64,000 nt of DNA from Ptychodera flava (GCF_041260155.1 NC_091935.1:38979803-39043802), one strand, 5' to 3'. Positions 13,265-24,504 are shown, counted from the stretch's first letter. Numbers and translations are program-made. The notes: generated by a model from the letters alone, not told the origin.

Positions 13265-13439
13265 TCTCATCCAGTGCTTGCTGGATGATATCGGTATTCG
13301 TAACTATCTCTCGGTATGTTTATAAACTGTTCCAACGCATATGATACGACATTCAATTATCGAAATTAGAACATTATGGTTTTAGAGGGTTACCTTTGTT
13401 GTGGTTTAAAATATATGCAATCAAGACGCCAGTTCGTCG

Positions 13440-13690
13440 GCATTGACGGCATTGAATCGCAAAAGTAGGAGATTACGTGTGGAGTTCCTCAGTGCTCAAT
13501 GCTTGGCCCTACACTCTTTTTAATTTATGTCGGATGACGAACCAAACTCTTCTCTCTTTTTAAATTATAGGCTTTATGTCGACGATTCTGTGTTCCATTC
13601 TATCCACAACAGTACAAATACCATTCTCCTTGCTGATGTACGTTCAGAATTTCAAAAGGTGATGAACTGGTACCATATAACGCCTTTACC
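13440..13690 (+). pseudogene. LINE reverse transcriptase fragment
   Basis: One frame reads GVPQCSMLGPTLFLIYV (13470-13530), the conserved GVPQGS.LGP.LF..Y block. Another frame continues LYVDDSVFHS (13570 onwards), corresponding to the catalytic YADD box. The two parts are joined only across a frameshift, and no more of the element is present on this strand. It directly abuts an opposite-strand RT fragment. Confidence 0.7.
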
Positions 13691-13743
13691 TCACATGTCC
13701 TTTGCTTTACAGGTAAATCATACTTTTAAGATATTTTTGTTAT

Positions 13744-14960
13744 TCAAAAACAAATTTTGCGTATGATGCTGACACTGTTAATGAACAGCACATGAAATTT
13801 GTTTGAATGAAAATAGTGGTTAAAAACTTCAAAGTGAGTTCGAAAGGAGTTTTTGTAAATAATACCTGTATTTTTCCGGAAATAGAGCTTGTTGTTAATG
13901 CCCTTGACAAGTTTTTTAAACAAACTCACAATTTCAACCTCCTCATCATCAATAACAATTGCTTTAGGTGTTTTCCTTTCCCGTCTGTTATCACATCCAA
14001 CATTGAGTTTGAGAAAGCTTTGTTTAAACAAGGCATTGAGTCCATCAATCTAAACAACACATTGAGACAGAATAAACTCGTCTCACAAGCAACCGACAGG
14101 AGCCAGTCATCTGCATATTTTATCAACATTAAGATAGAATTCTTGCATGTCATTTCATTGGTATACATGTAGGTGGAGAACAGAACTGGCGATAGAACGC
14201 AGCCTTGGGCTACATCTGTATTTAACATAATGCCCTCCACACTGACACGCTGTGGTCGGTCACGTAAAAACTGATTCACCCATAACATAATGTTATGACT
14301 GGCGTTCACATTTAAAAGACGCTGTAATAACAGATGTGGTTGAATAGTATTGAATGCTGATGCAAAATACATGAAAAGAACTCGTACATAATTAGGAACC
14401 TGCGTTGTCTAAATGGCTTACTATTAGATTAAAACAAGAGTCATCTTGATTGTTGCATCCTCGACTCCCCTGCCTGCCCAATAAGCAAGCTGAAGTGGAT
14501 CTAAATAATTGGTGACAAATGCAAATAATTGGTCACATAAAAGTCGTTCCAAACATTTTGATATGATCGATGTCAGGGCAACAGGGCGAAAATCATTCAG
14601 GTCTTTAGCTCCTGTCTTTTCATAGGGACAGGGATAATGGTAGAGGTTTTCCATAACCGAGGTAAATGATTCAAATTGAACAAAGTATTGAACAGCTAGG
14701 TAAATACAGGACTCAGCTCTACGGCACATTGTTTCAACACCCTCCCCTATTTCATCTGTCCCTAGGGCTTAATGCAAATTCAGTCTGCGAAAATATTTCG
14801 ATTCTTCCTGTACATCACGTTTAAAACATGATTGGTTGAGAGTGTTACAGATCTGATCGCACTCTCTGGTAAAGATGTTTTGATCAAAACATGCATAAAA
14901 CTGGTTGAGAAACACATGTCAAAGATTTTGTTTAAACGTGTCGGGCATGTGATTTACTGA
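13744..14960 (-). pseudogene. LINE reverse transcriptase, minus strand, frameshifted
   Basis: Read from high to low coordinates the motifs come in the right order for a LINE RT: DLNDFRPVALTSIISKCLER (14724-14424 frame), DPLQLAYWAGRGVEDA, then ASAFNTIQPHLL, LRDRPQRVSV, AQGCVLSPVLFSTYMYTNEM and LIKYADDWLL (14372-13926 frame). The downstream thumb region RRERKTPKAIVIDDEEVEIV (14031-13744 frame) follows. At least two frameshifts separate these parts, so it is inactive. The YADD catalytic box itself is intact. The sequence up to about 14960 looks like the linker before the RT. The YTNEM and RGVEDA blocks suggest an Rex/RTE- or jockey-related fish-and-invertebrate type, but the exact clade is uncertain. 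Confidence 0.8.
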
Positions 14961-15067
14961 TGCAAATTAGGGAGAAGAGTTTTAATTTCACACCTGTACA
15001 TAAACCAAGATTACAGTAATAATCCTTTCTGAATATAAAAAGCAGGGCAAAAAGCTCATTATAAAAA

Positions 15068-17340
15068 TTGAAAACTGGTCATAGCCCAGGGGCAGAATCA
15101 AGAACACAACAGCAGTGGTCAACAGGCATTATCATAAAGAAAAGAACATATTTATCAACGTCCCCGTACACGTCTCCAATCGCGAACAGTTGCAAAGCCA
15201 AAAAGAGCTACCATGGCCCTGAATCCGTGTCGTTTCTATCATTGAACGTACAAGGTTTAAGGGGGAAATGTATTCCAGTGATTTTGTAATTGTATTTCTA
15301 ACTTTGATGTTGTATCATTTGTCGAAACATGGGGCAGAGATGTTAATGAATTTGAGGAAAGTTTCCCTGGTTATGAAGTTTATACTTCAGTACGACAGAG
15401 GAGAGCAAACAGGGGTAAATATCCAGGCGGTATATGCACTATTGTAAGGAAATCGTTTTCTGAAAAGGTGAAACGCATAAGTTTTAATTACATGACAGCA
15501 AACTACTTCTATTTGATGGAAGTGTTTTTGGTTTTGATCAAGATATTTTGTTGTGGAGTGTGTATATATCACCAGCTTAATCGAATATTTACGAAGGTTT
15601 GTCTTTTGGAAATGGTATTGAACTTCTTGAGAATGAATTTACTGATGTACTGGCTAAGTTATCGGACGTTTATGTAATTATCACAGGTGATATGAATGCT
15701 CGAACTGGTCAAGAATTCGACTACATTTTTAACGATGACACTGCATTTGTTATCGAGGAAAATGTTTTGTATAACAAAGATTATTTTAATGAACCGAGGT
15801 CATCTAAAGAAAAAGAGGTCAACAGGTATGGCCGCTCTCTGCTTCCCTTATACTGCATGCTGTTCTTTCAATATGCATAAGGTGATGATTCACAGTGTGG
15901 AGAATTTACATGCACTGCTGTGTATAGCGAATGATGGCGCTAGTGTACTAGATTATACAATTGTACGTTTCTGCATTTTTATATCCTAAAATGTATTCTT
16001 TCTCAATTATTTTACGTTCAGATTCCAATCATTTTTCCATGTCTTTCAAATTTAACAGGGAAATCCATAGTAACAATGGCACCAATGTAAGTTTTCATCG
16101 TGCAAAAGTATGTGTGGGATCCAGTGAAAGAGAAAGACTTTTTAGAATGTTTAAAATCGCAAAGAATTGTTTGACAGTTAGAAAATATTGTGGTAGATCC
16201 TTGTACTGATGTATCCGTTTTCATTCAATTTGTTGGAGAAGCTTTCAAGTCATTTGCGAAAAACATGTGGAATGAAAAGGCGTATCATATCAGGTTCAAG
16301 AACCCAATGCAGACAACCTCGTTGGTTTGATAATGAATGTAGGCAGCTAAAAGAAAAGAAATATGTTATTTTAAATCGTTTCTGCAGAGAGAATGACCTT
16401 GATTTGATACAAGAATACAGACAGGTTAAATCTCAACTTAAGGAGATGTGTCACTCCAAAAAAGAAAGTATTTTGAAGAAGAAACATTTAGTTTGATTCC
16501 CAGCTATAGTACTGATGTCAAAGTATTCTGGTAAGTTATACGTCGTTTGTCAGTTGTAAGTACACTATAGGTAATATTATCTCCTCAGACGAGTGGTTCG
16601 ATTAATTCAGCAATCTTTTTTCATTTGATTTTGATGGTAACTATTATTTTCATTTGTCAGATGGACTGAAAGATTACGTGCAGTCTGTCGACGTAATTTT
16701 GCTTGATACAGAAAAAGATTGGGACATTTTGAACGGTCCGATTATTAATCCTGAGATTGAAAAAGCGAGAACAATGGAAAGTCGTCTGGACTCGATGGTT
16801 TACTGGGTGAATTTTTCAAATCTTCTGAAGCTCTTTTGTTGCCTTTTTAAATGTTCTTTTCAATAAATTATTTAATGCCGGACAGTTTCCAACTGAGTGG
16901 ACGAAGGCAATTATCGTACCTTTGCACAAGAAAGGTCAAGTAAACTGTACAGGAAACTACAGGGGAATTTCTTTACTAAGTATTTTCAGCAAAAACTTTA
17001 CTTCAGTTCTCTTCACTTGGTATGATCGATGAGACTCAAAGTGGTTTTAGATGTGGATACTTTACCATAGATAACATTTTCGTGCTTCAAAGTATTGTGC
17101 AAAAATAACTTACATTGAAACTGGGTAAATTTTATTGTGTATATGTAGATTTCTCTAAGGCGTTCGACACAGTCGAACGGCAAAGATACGTTTTACCAAA
17201 AGGATGTATTCTTGGAAAGATGTTTAAGATTATTCATGCAATGTATCAAAATTTTAAGACATGTGTTAGGTCTCAGGGTACTTTTACAGATTTTTTTGAC
17301 TGTCCATTAGGAGTACGACAAGGATGTGCAAGATGGTGAT
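15068..17340 (+). pseudogene. Decayed LINE ORF2: endonuclease plus partial reverse transcriptase
   Basis: The plus strand, across several frames, shows SFLSLNVQGLRGK (endonuclease start), SFVETWGRD and YEVYTSVRQ-like text around 15310-15400, and VIITGDMNARTGQEFDYIF (15675-15730, the GD.N catalytic strand of the AP-like endonuclease). Further on are QPRWFDNECRQLKEKK (16309 onwards, the usual linker), FPTEWTKAIIVPLHKKG and NYRGISLLSIFSK (RT block 1), VYVDFSKAFDTVERQ (17140) and FDCPLGVRQGC (17300). Stops and frameshifts are frequent. The RT stops just before the YADD block. A TTAA-flanked element begins about 120 bp later. Confidence 0.8.
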
Positions 17341-17456
17341 GTCATTATTTTATAAATCTGAGCTCACTGGAAGAATTCCCTTCTCTTCGAAAACTTCCAG
17401 TTAAATTCGATACAAACAGGTAATTATTTAATTTCCACAGGGCAGTTCTCGCTACT

Positions 17457-18172
17457 TTAAGGTAGCTACATACCTTTTAGACACTTTCAGATTGTCGGTG
17501 CTTTTAAAGTATGCTGTCGATACATTACTTCTGAACGATGCTTGTGTTGAACAACGATCTTCAGCGTATAAAGTTCATGTGGTCAAGGTGCAAAGAACCT
17601 GCCAATTAAACTGACTCAGAGCTTAGTTTACCAACCATTATTTCAGGTCTGCGGACTAGATTGAATTGCAGCAGCCACAAATGAGTCTGTCCCATACAAC
17701 CTTTCATTGCTAGCATCTAGCCCTTATATCTACCAGTAAATCTGAAGATTAGAATGGTCCATTATCTAGATCGAAGTCTGGGATTTTCTTTCTATGCCTT
17801 TGGTTTTTTTAATGCGCTCTTAAGATGCTTTTCAAGGAATTTTAATTATCACGCCATATAATTTGAATGGAGCCTCCGGGAAGAAATCGCAGACATGGTT
17901 TTGAAGGATATTGTCAAGGCTTGTCAATGAAGAAATTCTAATCGGAAATCTTGCAGCGTGTTTGCATAAGGCGGGAAAAACCGGTTTTTGGAAGGTTCAG
18001 CAAAACGCTTGTCACGTGACTCTTATGCAAATAATGACCGTGTACTGTGCTTTGTCGGATAGCTCTATATCAGAGCTTTCAGAAAATGTATACTTTATTG
18101 GGGTTTCGGATGTGTTCAATTGAGAAAAAAATAAAAATCTGAAAGTGTCTAAAAGGTATGTAGCTACCTTAA
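17457..18172. mobile_element. TTAA-flanked element with perfect 33-bp terminal inverted repeats, family B
   Basis: The left end starts TTAAGGTAGCTACATACCTT and continues through TTTCAGATT (to 17493). The right end from 18136 is its exact reverse complement, finishing in ACCTTAA. TTAA flanks both sides. No transposase frame is present. The interior from 17491 to 17776 is one arm of a 286-bp inverted duplication whose partner is at 19508-19793. Confidence 0.85.
17491..17776 (+). repeat. Inverted duplication, arm 1 (286 bp)
   Basis: The reverse complement recurs at 19508-19793. By eye I count two mismatches over 286 bp, about 99% identity, with the two arms about 1.7 kb apart. Confidence 0.9.
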
Positions 18173-19507
18173 ATAGCTTTTGTCTTGTCGAGGGGGGGGG
18201 GGCAAACTACATGATATTGAAATGCATTTTGGGCAAATAGTCGACTTCTCACCACAGCCTAGAGTTTGAGATAGTGATATAATGAACACAATTAACGCAC
18301 AAATGCAATTGTTTTCTCTTTGTTCTTGAAACTAGCTAAAAATTTGCATATTTTCAGCTTTTCGGGCATTTCTTGTGTAAAATTCCTGTATAACCTGAAA
18401 CTTTACTCTTGCTTCTGCAATCTTATGTGTTTTACCTTTAGAAATCCGCCATATAAAGTTGAAAATATGGCCCACTACCTGATACTTTTATTAATCACAT
18501 AGGTGGAAACATCGTATTTAAGGTTCTGAAAATTCTAGACAATCTCCCAGCAACTTCATATTCACCTAGTATCCACAGGAAGAAACTTAAGATGACATGA
18601 ACATTTTGCAGGTCAACGATACATACTATTTTTTATTATAATGTCATTTGAAAATTTGATGCCTTCATGTCTCATACAACCTTGACTCATTGTCTGAATG
18701 AAGGCCTGTTTCTGCCTCCCTGGTAGTCCCTCTACGCGTCCTGAAACACAATTAGAATTTGCAATTATATTCATGTAGGAAAAGAAAGAGATGTGTTTAG
18801 AATGCTTGCACTTACAAGATTATTCAAGGTTAACATATACTCTAACACATGTCTATAACATCTGTGAAGCTGCAAATGTCTGTGGAGAAGGTTTTATGGG
18901 TACAGAGAGAAAGAACTCTTTATATTTAGACACATAGGTTCCTTTGTGGCCTGTAAAGCCAGGCAGCATCAGTCTACAATAAAAGATCAAATTTAGTTGC
19001 ACCATCCTCTATATTCGTTCATGTGCTTTGTTAATGCATAAAATATGAATCGCATGGATGATTAAATTATGTTTACAAGGCCAGTGGAAATATCAACAGC
19101 CATGTACATTTTAAACCTCGATAATTTCATTTGAAACAAATTCTTTGTTGCGATATGTCTATTCAAAGTCACCTGGTATGCATCATTTCGGTGCTGATAC
19201 ATTCAAAGATTAAGTCATAGACGAGATTTATAAACCGACAACTATAGGTCTTATGAAACACCTCACAAAAGGGTTTTAAAATGTAGCAAGTGTAAAGAAA
19301 ATTGAATACAAAGCAATCCACCACTTGTTACGAGAAGCACGAAAAAGCAGACAAACATTTCGTCAGTACTGAGACAGAAAGGGGCTCTGCAGGAAAGTAT
19401 GAAAACGCAATAGGAATAAAAACAAACTAAGAGACAACAAAGAACGTTACAGATCAAACAAAAGTATTGATCTACACATCGATGTCAACTTGTGCAAGTT
19501 TACAAAA
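18173..19507. other. No gene recognised
   Basis: AT-rich. A hydrophobic minus-strand frame at 19263-19457 has no splice-site or family support. Confidence 0.45.
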
Positions 19508-19793
19508 CTTCGATCTAGATAATGGACCATTCTAATCTTCAGATTTACTGGTAGATATAAGGGCGAGATGCTAGCAATGAAAGGTTGTATGGGACAGACT
19601 CATTTGTGGCTGCTGCAATTCAATCTAGTCCGCAGACCTGAAATAATGGTTGGTAAACTAAGCTCTGAGTCAGTTTAATTGGCAGGTTCTTTGCACCTTG
19701 ACCACATGAACTTTATACGCTGAAGATCGTTGTTCAACACAAGCATCGTTAAGAAGTAATGTATCGACAGCATACTTTAAAAGCACCGACAAT
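19508..19793 (-). repeat. Inverted duplication, arm 2 (286 bp)
   Basis: Partner of 17491-17776. Only the duplicated 286 bp is shared: arm 1 lies against the family B terminal repeat, and that repeat is absent next to this arm. Confidence 0.9.
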
Positions 19794-20329
19794 AGCATTA
19801 TCAGAAATGGCCATAACTGTGTTTGTCCCAGCCTTTTATTGCTAGCAGCTTGCTGGAAGCAAGTCCACACATGTCTGAACTCAATGATGCTTTACTTGCA
19901 GATTTGATGCTGATAGCGATGCCACATTGAAATGCAATAAGAGCTATCTCAACTGGTGTAGATTAGAATCATCTGGCACTTACCTGTAAATGGAGGTGCA
20001 TTACATTTTACCTGAAATATAGATATCCGGTATATCAAATATTTTCTGCTAAATAAGCGGTTCAATTCTGTCATTAATGTCTTCTAGACCCTTGCAAAAT
20101 ATCCTATTTGAGTCACTTACATTGGTCAATGTTTCAGAAACACCAGTAGGTACATGTAGTCTACCGGCGGACGAAATTTATAAGTCCTGATTATTTTAAC
20201 CAATGCATTCATTATCAGTGCTCACCTGGACTTTGCGATGTTGACATTCACATTCTTATCAGAAAGGTGATATTTCAAACTTTGTTGTTTTAGGACGATT
20301 ACAGTGGAATTACAAAAGACAAAGCTTAC

Positions 20330-20616
20330 CTTGGTCTGTTATTCCTGTGACTTCCTCGCTGTAAGGCCCAGCACCTTTAATTGTGTGTGCTTTGACTTGA
20401 ATGAATAGGCGGTTCCTGATTCGATGTTGTTGAATGTAACAGTGGTCAATCCTGTCGTACGAGTTTCTATATACCCAACGTCGTTTTTTAAAAAAACACA
20501 GTCGTACCACAAAATTATTCCATTCCGTTTGTCCTCGTCTGGTGCTTCCCATGTGAACGTCATTGATCCACTTGTGACTTCACTAATGACAATATGAATA
20601 GGTGGACCGCTAGGTA
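20330..20616 (-). CDS. FN3-domain exon with a one-base frameshift
   Basis: This minus-strand exon is flanked by an AG acceptor (after CCCATAG) and a GTAAGC donor. It encodes a fibronectin type III module: PSGPPIHIVISEV near the start, MTFTWEAPDEDKRNGII (the conserved W-x-x-P strand), then SGTAYSF in one frame and VKAHTIKGAGPYSEEVTG in the next. The last two parts should be continuous (Y-x-F-x-V-x-A), so one base is missing just after the TTC codon of YSF. At 287 bp it is one short of a symmetrical phase 1-1 module. This is either a real inactivating deletion or an assembly error. It lies downstream of the duplicated FN3 exons on the same strand. Confidence 0.75.
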
Positions 20617-20949
20617 CTATGGGAAAAATCCACCAAATTTATGTTACAGTAATGTTTGCAGTGTTTTATATCAAAGGCCATTGGCACCCTCATTAGTGCA
20701 TGTATGAAATCTCTCAGCAGTAAAAGTTTGTCACATATTCAGTCTGCATATAGTAAGAAGATATAATTTGTCAATCAGCTTGTTGGGGCTATGTGATAAA
20801 TCGTGATTTTTCTGTCGCGGAGAGTGCATGGTCCAGAAATAAACCACAGTAATATAATTCAAGGATAAGCTAAATATTGCTCCGTGGTGCAGGTGGTGTG
20901 GTTGATCCTGATCTATGGACGATGATGACATGACAGTATATAAACTCCT

Positions 20950-21683
20950 TTAAGGTGGAGATGCACATTGCCGACACATTTTTTTCAAAGGAATATTTCT
21001 CATCAAAGATGACTAGGAAACCACCTCATACTATATATTTTCATAAAGCAGAGAATCTAAAGTTAAGTATGGTAGCAATAGTTTACTTGCAGGATGAAGG
21101 GGTGTATATTTGGGGTAAAAAGCTTTCGATTTTGGTATTAATGATAAAAATTAATTCAAGTCGAAAACGATACTATTTTCTGAAATGGAATATTTCACTT
21201 GAAAGAAAAGTATATGTAGAATAAAACAACTATTTTATGTCACATTATCTATCTTCATTCTAAAATGGCATGGTATGAAAGACTGACACTCAAAAAAGGG
21301 ACTAAAAACATGATTAGCAAAATTAAAATACCTTTTATTCAAAATATAAGATTTTCATTGCCAAACAAACTACTTTTTATATAGCATTTAAAGAACATAA
21401 TATAAAAAGTTAAGAAAATTTGACGCAGCCAAAATGGAGTTAAATTCTTTGGAAATATTGAAATTGGGAGAAAAAAGAAGCCAGAAAATTGGATGATCTG
21501 CATACATTTCCATAAATTAACACTTCTTTATCTCGCAACTTTCGACTGCTTGACAACTTGAAGTTAAAAGTTGAGCCCAACCAATATTTTAATCTTGGGT
21601 TAATAAAGTCATTAAAATTGAATGGATATTTGCAAAATAAATTTTGCGCAGAATGCACTGTGTTGGGTGCAGCGTCCCCTTAA
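20950..21683. mobile_element. TTAA-flanked inverted-repeat element, family C, in an FN3-gene intron
   Basis: The left end is TTAAGGTGGAGATGCAC and the right end inverted reads TTAAGGGGACGCTGCAC. TTAA is present on both sides. The interior is AT-rich and non-coding. The terminal repeats are diverged (about 13 of 17 matching), so it is older than the family B copy. Confidence 0.55.
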
Positions 21684-21836
21684 AAACCACTTATTACTGA
21701 CTTATTTTAAAACGAAACAGTTTTTAACATTCTTCTGGTACCAATGTCAAAAGTATAAATATGCAGAATAAAATAGTTAATCAAAAGATGATCAAGAGCG
21801 AGAAACTACTGAGTGACAATTCTGAAAATGACTCAC

Positions 21837-22121
21837 CATCCTCGTCTGTCCGAATACTAACCGGAACAGAATTTGGTCCTCTTCCAGCAGAGTATATCTC
21901 GGCAACACTTATCTGATAAACCGTATAGGGTTTCAAATTTTCCAACACAAGCGACGTCTGATTGGGGTCGTCGACGACTTCGAGGAAATACATGTGTCCT
22001 CCAGCTTCCTTATAGAACACCTCATAACCCTTGACCCCAGAGCTCTCTACCATCTGCCAGCTGACTTCGATGGATGTAGACCCTAAGACGTTCAGTATTG
22101 GGTGTGGACTCTCCGTCAAGA
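21837..22121 (-). CDS. FN3-domain exon, tandem duplicate copy 1
   Basis: The exon is 285 bp with an AG acceptor (ttttcag) and a GTGAGT donor, phase 1 at both ends, so it is a symmetrical module that can be duplicated without breaking the frame. It encodes one fibronectin type III domain of about 95 residues: LTESPHPILNVLGSTSIEV with the early strands, VSWQMVESSGVKGYEVFYK (W and the Y-x-V-x-Y strand), LVLENLKPYTVYQISVAEIY (L-x-P-x-T-x-Y signature) and a C-terminal SIRTDEDG. FN3 arrays occur in receptors and adhesion proteins. Nothing here shows which, because no signal peptide, membrane segment or kinase/phosphatase domain was found. Confidence 0.85.
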
Positions 22122-22149
22122 CTGAAAATTATTCAAAACAAATGCCTTT

Positions 22150-22722
22150 ATAGCCTTTATAGCCTCTCAGATTGCACCAGACTGTGCCATTCCATACATC
22201 GATTTCTCAAAATTTTCCACGCAAGATAGGGGACACCCCTTCTGACACTTTCCCTCTCAGCCTCTTGCGTGTTCTCCCCCTGTACTTTCAAATTTTGCCC
22301 ATTTAGATATCCTTGTGAAAACCCTGTCATGATACACATCCAAATTAACAATACCGTTCGGCTGGATACCGGTTATAACGTGAGCCTTTATATCTATATT
22401 TTGTTGTGACTTTGAATTTTATTCTGTTGGTTTCTCGTTTTTCAACTGACATGAGATATCCGATAATAATCTAGCACTCGTAGCAGGCTAGGCCTACACC
22501 ATGCTTTGAAAGGATTTTACTATTGCTATATTTTTGTAAATTTCACAAATTATTGTATTGATGTTTATCTTTTCAAGGGGGGGGGGTGGTCAGTCACGAT
22601 TTCTGTAACTTAGAGGGGGTTACTCAAATTCATCGCGGTTGGCAGGATGGTTACTCGAAATTTCGGAGTTCCCGATGAAATTCCTCCGGACCCCCAGGCC
22701 GTAAATTATGACAGTTTCCTTC
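22150..22722 (-). mobile_element. Deleted, inverted copy of the 272-1636 element
   Basis: The minus-strand sequence matches the left half of the TTA-flanked element at 272-1636: the terminal stretch around GGCCTGGGGGTC, the block CATGACAGGGTTTTCA, and the block around CACGCAAGAGGCTGAG. Its other terminus is missing. It lies in the intron between the two duplicated FN3 exons. It is present only once, so it inserted after the duplication or was lost from the second intron. Confidence 0.7.
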
Positions 22723-22850
22723 TTTTCAAACAAATACATTTTTCACATTCTCCCTGTGTCAACAGTATAAATGTTCAAAATAAAACGGTTTATGAAGAGA
22801 TGATCGAAAGCGAGAAACTACTGAGTGACTATATTCTGAAGATAACTCAC

Positions 22851-23135
22851 CATCCTCGTCGGTCCGGATGCTAACCGGATCGGAAGTTGGTCCTTTCCCA
22901 GCAGAGTATATCTCGGCAACACTTATCTGATAAACCGTATAGGGTTTCAAATTTTCCAACACCAGGGACGTCTGATTGGGGTCGTCGACGACTTCGAGGA
23001 AATAAATGTGTCCTCCAGCTTCCTTATAGAACACCTCATAACCCTTGACCCCAGAGCTCTCTACCATCTGCCAGCTGACTTCGATGGATGTAGACCCTAA
23101 GACGTTCAGTATTGGGTGTGGACTCTCCGTCAAGA
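22851..23135 (-). CDS. FN3-domain exon, tandem duplicate copy 2
   Basis: Same length, splice sites and phase as the exon at 21837-22121, exactly 1014 bp away. The proteins differ at about four of 94 positions (M/I, R/K, N/T and V/D, the last three within the segment SAGKGPTSDPV). Flanking intron sequence on the donor side is also similar (GCGAGAAACTACTGAGTGA in both), so the duplicated unit included intron DNA. On the minus strand this copy is upstream of the other. Confidence 0.85.
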
Positions 23136-23267
23136 CTGAAAAATATTCAAAACAAATGACTTAGCCACGCACGTAATTCCGCTACTGTTATTTTCTGACA
23201 TCTCAATATAAAAATCCTTCCTCTTCACAACACCTGCTAACATCCGCTCAGACGTGCCACAGTCGCC

Positions 23268-23366
23268 AGTTTTCTAAAATTCCGCTCTGCGCCTACGCGC
23301 CCAGTAGACGTCGTATGTACACACGTCTACTGGGCACGCAGGCGCAGAGCGGAATTTTAGAAAACT
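23268..23366. repeat. Near-perfect 44-bp hairpin (foldback element)
   Basis: Arms 23268-23311 and 23323-23366 are reverse complements with two mismatches, separated by 11 bp. The arms start AGTTTTCTAAAATTCCGC and are GC-rich toward the loop (CTGCGCCTACGCGCCC). It is non-coding. It resembles a very short foldback or MITE-like element in an intron of the FN3 gene. Confidence 0.9.
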
Positions 23367-23869
23367 TGTTACTGTGCATGGACGTTCCCATACTGTTCCC
23401 ACGTCCTTGTTGGAAAACTCGTTAGGTTTTCTGTGGCATATGCTATGGTGACCAAATATCTGGAAATCGGTGACCAAATATCTGGAAATCTTTCACATAG
23501 GGTCACTGTCCCTGTCAAATGAACAACTTTCTTTCGTTAGCTAATCCCTTTGTGACGGTCTACTAGGGATCAGCTCTTTTCACTTAAATGTGTGCAGTGT
23601 GCGAGAGACTACAGTAGAATTTTCGGAGCAAACAACTTTGAATCCTCAGGTTACCGGGATTATGAAATTCATACCTTGATGTTCAGTACCGCTTTACGTT
23701 TAACTGAAAGTTTTGTCAATTTGTTTCGGACCGGGTTCACAAATTCAAAGTCTACTAGGAGAGCAATCGACCCGTAAAAAGAACTACTTTAAAAAGGCTG
23801 TGAAATAGTAGTTGCAATTAGTTTGCGCCCTACTTTCCCATTATCAACACGTCCACTTACACGAATTTT

Positions 23870-24092
23870 ATAATGTTATACTCGGTGTCATGATCTAAAC
23901 CCTGCAGGGCGTAAAAGGTCAAGTTAGACGAAGGGATGGGTTTAGTCAACCAGACGTTTTCAGTAGTCTTCTTGAAAAGTACAGTCGCTGCTTCAATAGG
24001 TCGTGACCCTGTGTATGGCTCGGCGTTAGGATTGATCGTTAAACTGTATGGTCCTGCTGCAATCAGACTCGGCGAATTTGACGGTACCGCAA
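23870..24092 (-). CDS. Possible partial FN3-like exon
   Basis: On the minus strand one frame stays open from about 24092 to a GTAAGT donor near 23869. It reads VPSNSPSLIAAGPYSL, then ATVLFKKTTENVWLTKPI and FYALQGLDHDTEYNIIKFV. The last part resembles an FN3 L-x-x-x-T-x-Y strand. The strand and position fit an upstream exon of the FN3 gene. No acceptor consistent with the frame was found; the nearest upstream AG is followed by an in-frame TAA. It may therefore be a decayed exon. Confidence 0.35.
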
Positions 24093-24504
24093 TTTAAAAG
24101 GGGCGAATTCTCAGATGGACCGTTATACCAAACGCAATTTAAGAAGGTTCTACTATAACTGTTTGACTTTGTTGTTAAACACATCAAGGCTGGAATACAC
24201 AGTCACACAAGAAAATGTTTATTTATATTAAAGTAATAATATCTAGCAATTATATTTAATAAGTACACTAGGAAATTGAAATTAATTAAGACGATAATCG
24301 CTACGTATCAGATGTCAATTTAGATTAAGTAGATCTCATTGCACAAAACTGCACAAAAAATGGCAAAATCAGCGATGATACATTGAGAAAACGAAGAAAA
24401 TAAAAAATATGCTAACGTTGTGACTGACAAGAGGGACCAGCCCAGACGTCAGTCAGTATCTCATGTACCACACTGTTGTGGCTATATCTCAGTTCCTATT
24501 CAGG

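Noticed and set aside
19670..19870. 66-residue minus-strand frame with a strong match at 17.5 kb
   Set aside because: The similarity is explained by the 286-bp DNA-level inverted duplication, and there is no sign of coding constraint.
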